This document shows positions 1 through 7,776 of a stretch of 11,504 bases of DNA, piece after piece. The notes below the pieces were generated by a model that ran no database searches, was not told the origin of the DNA, and was given only the letters and a program-made list of their open reading frames with translations. The position numbers and the translations under genes are program-made. The DNA is taken from the NCBI GenBank assembly GCA_016722285.1, contig JADKGI010000014.1:1-11504 (forward strand), given 5' to 3'. Each line of letters begins with the position of its first letter. Positions within the stretch are counted from its first letter, which is position 1. The stretch is from Saprospiraceae bacterium (lineage in GTDB: Bacteria > Bacteroidota > Bacteroidia > Chitinophagales > Saprospiraceae).

Positions 1-299
1 CCCCTTTTGATAGGCAGTTAAAACGCTTGAGTAAAAATACCCATCTTTAAAGAAGAAGTGCTTTAAATTGATTGAAAGAAAGCGAACAAAGCCTGAGCAA
101 AATTGCTCATCTCAGTAACAATTGTTTTAGAATTCGCCTACTTATAGCTTCCAAAAGAGGTAAATCAGGCGGTGCCAGGTAATTAAAATATCGTGATTTC
201 CGATGAAACTGTTTATTTGATTGCCATATATGATAAGTCGGAAAAGAAAATCTGTCAGAAAAAGAACTAGAAGAATTGCTTAAATTTGTACCTGAATAA
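1..299 (+). CDS. RelE/ParE-family toxin, 5' end outside the window
   Basis: Type II toxin of the RelE/ParE superfamily, whose members cleave mRNA on the ribosome or poison gyrase. Which activity applies cannot be told here. After correcting a few one-base shifts, the + strand reads FDRQLKRLSK, then KYPSLKK, LIESLKANPEQ, NNCFRIRLLIASKRGKSGGA, RVI and, in one clean frame, SDETVYLIAIYDKSEK and LSEKELEELLKFVPE before TAA. The KRGKSGGARVI core and the C-terminal YDKSE helix are typical of this family in Bacteroidota. About 95 residues are visible. The first few, including the start codon, lie left of the window. Family members are usually 100-115 residues. The partner antitoxin is usually encoded immediately upstream and would be outside the window; no antitoxin is seen downstream before hicB. 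An ORF on the opposite strand here is a shadow. Confidence 0.8.
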
Positions 300-704
300 A
301 CAGAAAAACCAATGGTCGCAGTAACAAAAATCATTTCTTAAATTTGCAACTGCGATCCGGTATATTCAGGTTTTAGTAAGTTAGGTGATAGGATTCAAAT
401 GAATATTAGTAAGTTTTTGGTGGATCCATATTGGACTCCCTTCCAATTCTATAGGTTTGCTTTCTTGCTACCAAAATTGATGTTTTTATGTTGTACTTTC
501 GGGGCAAGTTGAGTTTTAATTGAAGTCTAAACATACAATACCCACGTCTGCACCAATTGTGATTACATTATTATTTGTGCATTCTTGGCTCACTAATATC
601 TTTTAGTTTCATTGATGGCCATTGTTGGTGAAGTGAGCTATAAATGATGAAAGCATGCTATTTTAATACTAATTGTTTATCTTTGTGAGGTAAAATTATA
701 TACA
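300..704. other. intergenic stretch without a supported gene
   Basis: About 400 AT-rich bases between the RelE-type toxin and hicB. The only clean reading frame of note is a 37-codon + strand ORF starting at the ATG near 400 (begins MNISKFLVDPYW and ends CCTFGAS). It matches no family I recognise and has no obvious ribosome binding site. Both strands otherwise break up into stops. It may be remnant DNA. The last 30 bases hold the candidate hicBA promoter. Confidence 0.5.
678..685 (+). promoter_or_regulatory. candidate -7 box of the hicBA promoter
   Basis: TATCTTTG matches the Bacteroidota sigma-ABfr -7 consensus TAnnTTTG exactly and sits 20 bases before the hicB ATG at 705, giving a predicted start of transcription near 691 and a very short leader. 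No good TTG element is visible about 20 bases upstream, so only half of the promoter is supported. HicB-type antitoxins often repress this promoter. No operator palindrome was recognised. Confidence 0.4.
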
Positions 705-907
705 ATGAAGGAAGTAATTTTCGTAATAAATGAAGCTCCTGAAGGAGGATAGGAAGCAGAAGCTTTAGGTTTATCAATCTTCACTCAAGGGGATGACTGG
801 GAAAATTTAAAATTTAACATAATAGAAACTGTCTCTTGTCATTTGATGATAATGTGCAGCGAATAGTGCGGATGCATTGTGTTAAAGACTGAGTTTTGAC
901 TGCATGA
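705..907 (+). CDS. hicB: HicB-like antitoxin (short, DUF1902-type)
   Basis: Antitoxin that would bind and inactivate the HicA mRNA interferase encoded next to it. The product begins MKEVIFVINEAPEGG, then EAEALGLSIFTQGDDWENLK and NIIETVSCHFDD, and ends near RMHCVKD-VLTA. This is the partial RNase-H-like fold of short HicB proteins: an EAPEGG-type strand turn, A-LG-SI-T-GD-W and CHFDD. About 67 residues fit the short subfamily, which has no C-terminal DNA-binding domain; none is seen here. One internal TAG (in GG-EAEAL) and one TGA (after VKD) interrupt the frame and are probably base errors. The TGA stop overlaps the hicA ATG as ATGA, indicating translational coupling. Such proteins are often misannotated as 2-oxoisovalerate dehydrogenase subunits. 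Confidence 0.8.
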
Positions 908-1143
908 AACTATCAGGTGAGACTGGGGCAAGTTTGATCCATTAAACTTTCAAAAGGTAGGCTATGAAATTACGAGGGCAAAAGGAAGCCATATCAGATT
1001 ATCGAGAGTAGTTGAAAATAACAGAGCATCACATAACTATTCCCAATCACAATCCCCCAAAATTGGATTACTGGCTAAAATATTAAATGAAGTTTCAAAA
1101 GCTTGAAATAAGTAGGGAAGAGCTTTTGGAAAAAATCACATAA
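904..1143 (+). CDS. hicA: HicA mRNA interferase toxin
   Basis: Small dsRBD-fold toxin that cleaves mRNA and is neutralised by HicB. Seen are a start MKLSGETGASLIH, the core GYEITRAKGSHIRLS containing the catalytic His of the G-S-H motif, a segment that reads HHITIPNHNPPKIGLLAKIL when the frame is corrected, and the C-terminal helix LEISREELLEKIT before TAA. About 80 residues agrees with the usual HicA length. At least three one-base shifts are needed. The start ATG lies inside the hicB stop (ATGA), the usual arrangement when hicB comes first. The pair would form a two-gene operon from the -7 box near 678. The family call is secure; toxicity of this copy is inferred. Confidence 0.85.
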
Positions 1144-1286
1144 TTTAAAATAATAGTTATGTCCGAACCTTCTCGAATTCAGGTTTTTGTGCTTAGGGTT
1201 TTGGGAGTATAAGCAAGGTTTAGTAACCGAAGAAGGAAGACCCATAGGGACTTATTGCATTATATGTATTATACTGATTGCGAAAT

Positions 1287-3189
1287 CTATTCATAAGCCT
1301 GACCCAACCTTTCAAACAACCGCCACGCTCAGGGTCTTTCATAGCATCAGGTATTTCCTTAAATAAAACCTTACCCATAACACCCATCCTTGATGGCCAT
1401 CACACCTTTGTCAAAATACTCAAAAGGCAATATCCAATTCTCCAATGGAGGCATGCACAATTCGAAAAGTATGACCCGACAATTCGGCACCTTCAATTTT
1501 TTTTCACTTTTCGATTATTTCCCAGGCCTTTCCGTTTTCCCCCCATCATTCCATAGTTATAGCCGAGAAAGGATAAATTTAACAAATCAGAATTAAATTT
1601 GGCCAATATTTCTGCTTAGGAATGGCTTCTTCATACTTATGTAGCAACATATAAGCCAACATTTCAGCACTTGCTCCTCCCACGAAATTTGGTTCCAGAT
1701 CCATCAATCTTTTCCCATAGGCAAAACATTTTTCATGATCTCCGTACCCCAAATATATGGCAGCAATAATATAGAGAGATTCATTAAAGAGTATGGATCC
1801 AGACTATCCGCCAGGGTAGCATGATGCTTAGCTTCAGCGTAATGACCCGAAAGGACAGCACAAAAACCTAATTGTATATGACACTCAGCACTTGTTGGGA
1901 TTGATGGCTATGGCCTTTTTGTAATCAATGGCAGCTTCGGCAATGTTCAATTCATAGTCAACTTAATTCGCCCTATGGCAATATGCGTTTCTGCAATAGT
2001 ATTATCTAAATTCAAAGCCTCTTGTGCTGTCTTTAAGCACTGAGGAAGGCATTTTTCAGGGCAGCCAATTCCAATACCATAAAGTAAGATAACAGAATGA
2101 TAAGCCTGAATAGGCGATAGCAGATCCGGATCAATTTTAATGGCTTCTTCAAGATAAAAAATGGCTTGTTGAATTGCTTGCGGATTATACATATTGTAAT
2201 AATATCGCCCTTGCAAATACAACTGATAAGCTTCGAAATTTTCAGTGTAACGCTTAAGCACAGCTTCCTTTTCTATTCCAAATAATTTGATTTTAACTGC
2301 ATTCAAAATAGCTAATGATATCTCATCCTGGATAGCAAATATGTCATCCAGTTCACGGTCAAATTTATCTGGTAGAGATGAAAGCCATCTGCTACGCTGA
2401 TGAGCTGTGCTGTGACCCGAAGTTTGTTGCCCGATTTCTAACGCTTCCTCCAGTATATGAGTCACTTTCAGTTGCTCGCCAATGATTTTTAAATCCATAT
2501 TTTTTTCCTTTGAAGGCAAACGAAGATGTCCTTCCGATCACCTTCAATTCAGATACCTGCGCCAGCATATTGATGATTTCTTCACTGATACCATCGCTAA
2601 AATATTCTTGCTCCGGGTCGCTGCTCATATTGACGAAGGGAAAACTGCGTGCTTTTTCGATTGCAGCAATCACCGGATTTTAGGGTTTCAATTGTTTCAT
2701 CTCCCTACAAAAGAGTACCTGGTACATTCTCATAGGCAAGATCACAGTTTCAACTTCTCTTCCTTAACAAAGTGAGTCTTAAAATCTTTATTATTTGAAA
2801 TAATATTGAATACAGATTCAGAAATAAAAATGGAACAGGAGCTGCAGCTGATTGAATGCTTGCGGCAATATTGATAGCATCTCCGAAAATATCATCATTT
2901 TCTAATACGACTTCATGATGCAAACCTATGCGCAATTGAAAATCATTGGCGGCGAAGCAGTTCTCCTGTATCTTGACAGCCGCGTTCATGGCATCTGACA
3001 CTGTATTGAAACTGGCCCATGACCATCACCCAATTCTTAATGATCGCCCACTAAATTCTTCAATGATTGGCTTATGAATAAGTCTGTTTTTATCCAGCAA
3101 GGTGGCATACTGCTCGTCCCTGATACCAGGGGCAGTGTAACCACTATATCTGTAAACATGATGGCGGCTAGTTGGCGGGATTTTGACAT
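1287..3189 (-). CDS. class III adenylate/guanylate cyclase with FlgO/TolB-N-like domain and TPRs
   Basis: Multi-domain signalling protein of about 635 residues. It starts MSKSRQLAAIMFTDIV at the ATG ending at 3189. Residues about 1-175 are a class III nucleotidyl cyclase: FTDIVGYT metal-site Asp, a GDGVMASF-like second metal site (broken by an indel), IGLHH-EVV and FGDAINIAA-IQSAAAP with the transition-state region. Next comes a domain with FVNMSSDPEQEYFSDG, EEIINMLAQ, LKVIGRTSSFAFKG and KFDRELDDIFAIQDEIS, typical of FlgO/TolB-N-like modules in Bacteroidota cyclases. The last 300 residues are TPRs (YLQGRYYYN, AIFYLEEAIKIDPD, KTAQEALNLDNTIAETHIAI, KAIAINPTSAECHIQLG, LGYNYGMMG). Reading through needs several frame corrections. 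The stop is placed at 1287; a frame change could move it about 60 bases further. No transmembrane segment is visible, so it is probably cytoplasmic. The activity (cAMP or cGMP) is not decided by sequence alone. Confidence 0.85.
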
Positions 3190-3221
3190 AGATGATAAAT
3201 ATACTTTATTTTGCCAAAATT

Positions 3222-3252
3222 TTCGACAAAGCTTGTGCTTAGCGCAGTCGAA
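3222..3252. repeat. REP-like palindromic element
   Basis: The segment begins TTCGAC and ends GTCGAA, with an internal GCTTGTGCTTAGCGC. It resembles the dispersed extragenic palindromes (TTCGACAAGCTCAGC-type) found in many copies in Bacteroidota genomes. It sits about 33 bases upstream of the cyclase start, where it would form a hairpin in the leader of that transcript. Copy number elsewhere in the genome cannot be seen from this window. Confidence 0.45.
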
Positions 3253-3549
3253 GCACCCAAAGTGACATTATTTTTTAATCTTGAAGCTGCATAATCAGAG
3301 CACCATATTTTTTAAAAAACCCTTATTTAAACAATTCATCAAACAAAATAGATACGTAATAAGTCTGTACCAACCCCCTAAATATTGGACAACTTGTTAA
3401 TGAAATAATTAATAATAAATTGCTCTTTGACATCCGTTTTCAACAAATTCAACATTCCTAAATTTCCTGAAAGGGAAAATTTAGAACCATTGAGTGTGGA
3501 AAACACATTCGTTTTTTGATCTGGTTCTCTTTAGTGCTTTGACCTCTTA

Positions 3550-4501
3550 TCATGCTACTTTTTGTTTAGATAGGTTGTTGGCATCCAATAATGATACATC
3601 CACTTTTATCTCGGTACCTTTTTGCAACAAATAATTGTATGGGCTAAGATACCCAATTCTGAATGTATGCGCCTGAAGTTATAAAATTTAACAAATCTTG
3701 TAAACGTATCTGCCGCTTCTAATAGATTGTCAAACTCATATTTTGACAAATTACCCTTTCTATGATGCTAATGGTATGACTCTATATGTGCATTTTGTTC
3801 CGGCGTTGCTGGCTTAGTAAACTCTTGTATGACCTTCTTGCTCTTAAAATAACTCTGCACTTTTTGAGCCACCATTTGTGACCCATTATCGTTGCGTACA
3901 TAAATATTCTCAGCCATAGAATATGCTCCAAATATCTTATCAAATAATTTGACTACGTCACCTTTGTTTACTTGCCAGGCGATATGTTGACCCAATGCCC
4001 ATCTGGAATATACATCTATGACGGTGATCAGCAGGCATTCTTGCGCTTCCCTTTGATATATATGTATTTGATGTCAAACTCAAGATAACTAAAGTGTGCT
4101 AATGGTTTTGGAACCTATTCTTTGACCCACAGCCGCTTACTTAATTTAGGCTTTGTGGGGTGATTAAGTAATTTGTTCTCTTCCATCAGCCGATATACTT
4201 TTTCTTTGGACTTATATTATACCCACACTGTTGTCTGAGGGCATGTGTCGTCTTCAAATAACCGTAGTCCACAAATTCTTCACTCAGTATTTTCCTTGAT
4301 GTCAAATATTACTTCTTCATTGGTCGCCCAAGTCTGATCTTTCTTCATCGTATGACTACTTACTGGCCTGCCTTTAGACTTAATGCCTTGTGGCGGTTTG
4401 TAATAATAGGTACTCCTTGGTATCATCAAGTGCCTTAATACGGTATCCTGCGGATGTCCTCCTTCTATAAATTCTCGTGCCAACTTGATCTTCTCTTCCA
4501 T
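3550..4501 (-). CDS. IS3-family transposase OrfB (DDE integrase core)
   Basis: Catalytic subunit of the IS3-type transposase, about 317 residues. It starts MEEKIKLAREFIEGGHPQDT with the HTH_21-type region (IPRSTYYYKP). The rve integrase core follows: ITVIDVYSRWALGQHIAWQV with the first catalytic Asp, YVRNDNGSQMVAQKV with the second Asp, and EFTKPATPEQNAHIESYH with the catalytic Glu. The C-terminal part reads KGNLSKYEFDNLLEAADTFT, RFVKFYNFRRIHSELGIL, NYLLQKGTEIKVDVSLL and ends NNLSKQKVA before TGA. All three DDE residues are present. Several indels, mainly between 4020 and 4280 and near 3770, break the frame and may be sequencing errors. Its ATG lies in the -1 frame relative to orfA, so the active protein would be an OrfAB fusion. 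Confidence 0.85.
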
Positions 4502-4506
4502 GGTAG

Positions 4507-4644
4507 TTACTTTTTTTTTAATAGACGCTCCATCAGCATTATTTTCAATTCTTTATCCGCATTCATCTCCTTGAGCTGTTTATTCTCAGCGATGAGTTTC
4601 TTGTTCTCCCGTCTCAGCTCTGGGGCATCATAGGTAGATTCCAT
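4507..4644 (-). pseudogene. 3' remnant of IS3-family orfA
   Basis: A 45-codon frame that begins MESTYDAPELRRENKKL and continues AENKQLKEMNADKELKIML to MERLLKKK and TAA. It matches the C-terminal leucine-zipper part of IS3 OrfA, which mediates dimerisation. The N-terminal helix-turn-helix (normally 50-60 further residues) is absent, and the sequence just upstream is TonB-receptor coding. The ATG at 4644 is probably an internal Met and not the true start. As it stands it could not bind the IS ends. Confidence 0.7.
4510..4519 (-). promoter_or_regulatory. candidate -1 ribosomal frameshift site of the IS
   Basis: On the coding strand a run of nine A followed by G lies four codons before the orfA stop. 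OrfB is in the -1 frame, and that frame is open from the slip site through the orfB ATG. This A-run arrangement is the classical programmed -1 frameshift of IS3 elements that makes OrfAB. A homopolymer of this length is also easily miscounted. Confidence 0.5.
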
Positions 4645-7245
4645 AAGAAATCATCCTAGTAGCTTACATTGATATTAAACCCTAGTTTTTCAGTTAATTT
4701 TTTATTTGAAATGCCAAGATTTATGCGGTTACCAGGGGTGTTAAATCCCCGTTATGAACCCAGGTGGTTGTTCGCCATTGAATGTGGCATAAGAGTAATT
4801 GCCCTTCGCAACAAAATTATTTGGTAAATTATAAGTGAGCTCAGACCAAGCCCATCAGATGTAAGTCTTGCCACGGGAATGGCGTATAAAGACCATATTG
4901 ATCCGGCATTTATTTGTTCTCTCTCTATGTGTGGTCAAGCTTTGCTTACCACTGTTGCTTGACCTATAAAGTTGGTGTACGAGGTATGGTAATAATTTAA
5001 ATCTACTAACAAATTACGCCCTATGATACCATTTTATCCTATTTCGAATGATGATAGTTCTTCTGGTTTTAAATAAGGGACATCTGCAGTTTTAAGGCTT
5101 ACATTGCCAGGATTTGTAATAATGGCTCCGGTAGCTTAGGTTGAAGGTTCCACCTTTAGTAGCAAAATCTATGTATGACGATAGGGTATATGAGCTCCAT
5201 CCATATACCACCACAACGTGATGCTACAGAAGGAGAACCACCCAGGGCAATTGCTCCGGGAACCGGAAAATAAAGAAATTGCTGAAGCTGGTCGGGAAAC
5301 GTAATCCTGTTTGATAGCTTAATCGTATGTTATGGTTTTTGTCAGCTGAATACACTACTGAGGCTCTTGGAGTGATGTGCCCTTTAAAGTCCTTCAGTTT
5401 ATCGCAACGCAAGGAGCCGGTTACTTTGAATTTTTCAACAAGTGTTTTAGCTATTTGTAACATAGCCACCATAAACATGGGTAAAAATTCTTTGTAGTTC
5501 CTCCCTGGATCTGGTGCTTCATCAAAAATTGTACCTTTACTAACAAGCTTGAATTGTCTGTAATTACCACCAGCAATAATTTCTGCCCATTTGATCTTAT
5601 TAAAATTGTAAAAACCTCTGTGTTGTAAATGTATGATTTAGCAAAAAATAAGGTGCAGGTGGATTGTCTTGATAATCAATAGGTCTTATTCGGTCAATAA
5701 CGTCCCGGAAAGAAGCAACGTATTTTCCTGTGGCAGGATCAATCATAAAACGGTCTGCATAGGTTCTGGCTGCAGCATGAGTAGCTGCTGAAACTCCAGT
5801 ATAGCTCCTAAATACGCAGATGCATAATCTGTAAACCAACCTGAACCATCTGGTCGTTGTGATGGATTAAAATATTCATTAACATAAGCTCCCAAAGCAC
5901 CTACATCATAAGTATCTTCAATATTGGTTATATTAATACTTTGTCTGACAAAAAAATTGTCTGCTTTTAGTTCAAGTTTGGATAATCCCTGATAAAAATT
6001 TCGATAGGCAAATTTTGTAAACGACTGCCCTAAACTGCTGCCACTTGCATAACGGTAAACACCTATTAATTCCAGATTGCCCTTCATTTTGTAGTGAATA
6101 GCAGCATCAGCTTTACGTGTGCGTGCATTGTTATTGTCGAGTAAGTCTCTTTCTTTAATGCCTGTTCGGCTAACGATGTCAACCCCAAAACCAAGAGAGA
6201 TCTACAAGATTTTCGTTACCATGAAGGTTTACGCCATCAAAATAAGGTTTTGTACTCAAATCAATTGCTGAACCAGGATTGTTCCTGTCGGTCTTGTAAT
6301 CATTGGCAGTCAATCCTGAGCGCCCAAATAGTAAGCGTTTACTGAATGCAATTTTATTATTAAAGGCTTTGGCGTAACGCAAACTATATACTCATTGGGT
6401 TTGAGCCCCCGCTTCCGAATTTGTAAAGCCTACTTTGGTCATCAGGCTTAATCCCTGGTAGTCAAAAGGGCTTTTACTTGCCATAAGCATAATACCATTA
6501 AAGGCATTGAGTCCATACAGCGCAGACAGAGCCCGGAAGTAATTCCAAGCTTTAATATCCAGTTCACCTATCCCAATGATAGAACCAAGATTTGCATTGG
6601 TCGTAGGATCTGCAGTATCTATACCATCAACGAGTTGTACAAACCTGGAATTGGTAACGTCAGAAAAACATCTTGTGTTTACTGAGGTCAGGTTTATGCT
6701 GGAATTGGTTACCTGAACGCCTTTCATTGTCGCAATAGCATCGTAAAATTCTGCAGAAGCGGTTTGCTGGATAAATTTGATATCCATTTTTTCAACTGTT
6801 ACAGGAGACAGGAGAATACGTTCTTTAATCTGGTAGCAGATAATACAATTTCTTGTCCAAAAATGACTTTCTTCCAAGCTAACTTGTATGGTTAAATTGT
6901 TTTTGGATAGAAATTTCTTGTGTGCGATATTCAATATATGTGAAATTACCAGAATAAATGCGCGGAGCTTGTTCAGTTTTTTTAAATTGAACCCATCTTC
7001 ACCCGCAACGGTGCCATTAACTGTTCCTTTTACAGAAATGCTGGCCCTATAAGGGCTCTTGAGTGACTTGCCTCTTTACTGTACCTGTCTCACTTGTGAT
7101 TGGGCTACTAGATTGACTCCCTCATGATGACAGATCAAAAAGGAATAATTTGTTGCTAAGTGGACTTATTGTTTGCAGTTTAAGATAGTAAACCTCAATA
7201 AAATGAATAAGTCAAAAATGCCTGTGAATTCATTTTTTTAGTCAT
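4645..7245 (-). pseudogene. TonB-dependent outer-membrane receptor, C-terminus lost at an IS junction
   Basis: Outer-membrane beta-barrel transporter that imports a ligand using TonB energy; the substrate is not identifiable. Order of parts: a putative start MTKKMNSQAF at 7245; a broken signal region ending near NLVAQSQ; a CarboxypepD_reg-like domain (ASISVKGTVNGTVAGEDG, then YRTQEISI, NNLTIQVSLEES); the plug (SPVTVEKMDIKFIQQTASAE, GVQVTNSSINLTSVNTR, FVQLVDGIDTADPTTNANLG, ALYGLNAFNGIMLM); and barrel strands (ITPRASVVYSADKNHNIRLS, YQTGLRFP, REREQINAGSIWSLYA, FNTPGNRINLGISNKKL, LGFNINVSY). Coding similarity stops at DDFLW, where IS3 sequence begins, so roughly the last 70-90 residues, including the final barrel strands, are missing. 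About 870 residues remain, against about 940 usually. Many single-base shifts are also present, especially 4700-5220 and 6090-6180. No SusD-like partner is seen. Confidence 0.8.
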
Positions 7246-7451
7246 TTATCAGAAAATATCAATAAAATGTTTTGATTAATGTCCAAATTGTAAACTTTTG
7301 CTACCTTAATTTAGGAAAACTGCAAAAATATTTTTTTGTGCTTCTATAATCTTTTTGGTAAATAGTAATTTAATGGTATAATATGTTTAATTTTGTAAAG
7401 ACAGATGCTCTGAATACGATACCCAAAGATGTTTAGTAAGAATGTCCATCT

Positions 7452-7628
7452 ATGAATGAAAAGCCTGAACGCTATAAAAGTTTTTGGAAAGTTTTTAACT
7501 CCTTTTTATCTTTACGAACATTAAAACATCTACCCGAAAAATATTTGTTAACCAGCCTGCAAGCAGGCATTCTTGATGGTAGAGGCGATGGTGACGGTGA
7601 CATGCATTTACAATTTTCGTTAATCTGA
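7452..7628 (+). CDS. hypothetical small protein (58 aa)
   Basis: An uninterrupted + strand frame that starts MNEKPERYKSFWKVFNSFL and continues SLRTLKHLPEKYLLTSL, then QAGILDGRGDGDGDMHL, ending FSLI before TGA. It is basic in its first half and has an acidic Gly-Asp run near the end. I do not recognise a family. In favour: it is intact in a region where most genes are broken, and a perfect TAnnTTTG box (TAATTTTG, 7388-7395) lies 57 bases upstream. Against: no clear ribosome binding site, and its 3' half is antisense to the tracrRNA candidate. It could be a chance frame. Confidence 0.35.
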   Translation: MNEKPERYKSFWKVFNSFLSLRTLKHLPEKYLLTSLQAGILDGRGDGDGDMHLQFSLI

Positions 7629-7697
7629 ATGTCGCTTCAATAGATCGGTGGATTTCCCGGCTTTCGATCTTTGACCCGCACAGCGTCGATGAATGCC
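7560..7697 (-). ncRNA. candidate tracrRNA of the type II-C CRISPR system
   Basis: tracrRNA pairs with the crRNA repeat and anchors it to Cas9. The anti-repeat is at 7648-7674: on the + strand GCTTTCGATCTTTGA matches repeat bases 11-25 at 14 of 15 positions, and GTGGATTT matches the repeat start, separated by four extra bases. Read as RNA from the - strand, this gives an upper duplex of 15 pairs (one G-U), a four-base tracr-side bulge and a lower AAAUC duplex, the layout expected of type II guide duplexes. A hairpin follows (TTGAA, loop GCGACA, TTCAG; 7625-7640), then GCCTGC/GCAGGC (7555-7568). A weak -7 box (TATTTTTT) lies at 7702-7709 on the - strand. Both ends of the RNA are estimates; the anti-repeat is the firm part. 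Confidence 0.7.
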
Positions 7698-7723
7698 GCT
7701 AAAAAAATAGTTTGGAAATGAAT

Positions 7724-7745
7724 AAATACTGAAATTTTGCAACAG
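7724..7745 (+). repeat. degenerate CRISPR half-repeat at the left end
   Basis: AAATACTGAAATTTTGCAAC resembles the 3' half of the CRISPR repeat (AAATACTGATATTTACAAC). It is followed by 31 bases, one spacer length, before the first full repeat at 7777. The 5' half is not next to it; the best match to that half is the tracrRNA anti-repeat about 50 bases to the left. The stretch also contains a weak promoter-like pair for the array (TTTG 7711-7714, AAATTTTG 7732-7739), so it may be part of the leader. Confidence 0.5.
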
Positions 7746-7776
7746 CAATAAAAGCTAGTACGTTTATCTGCGGTCA

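Larger units (their letters stand above)
3366..4646 (-). mobile_element. IS3-family insertion sequence, truncated at its orfA end
   Basis: The element is oriented on the - strand. Its orfB-side end starts TGTACCAACCCC on the + strand, with the 5'-TG expected of IS3 ends, followed by about 180 non-coding bases and then orfB. The other end carries only the last third of orfA. No inverted copy of the TGTACC terminal sequence occurs between 4600 and 4800, so one inverted repeat and the helix-turn-helix part of orfA are missing. Sequence beyond about 4646 is TonB-receptor coding sequence, so the break lies within a few tens of bases of 4620-4650. No target duplication can be recognised. The remnant still has a nearly full orfB but lacks an end needed for its own transposition. 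Confidence 0.8.

Noticed and set aside
107..334. - strand ORF of 75 codons at the left edge
   Set aside because: It is antisense to the RelE/ParE toxin, which has clear family motifs on the + strand.
1278..1596. Two + strand ORFs of 92 and 68 codons
   Set aside because: They are antisense shadows of the C-terminal TPR part of the cyclase, which reads coherently on the - strand (LGYNYGMMG, YFDKGVMAIKDG).
7131..7155. AGATCAAAAAGGAATAAT as an alternative anti-repeat
   Set aside because: Only nine bases match the repeat, the rest does not pair, and the stretch lies in the signal-peptide region of the TonB receptor.
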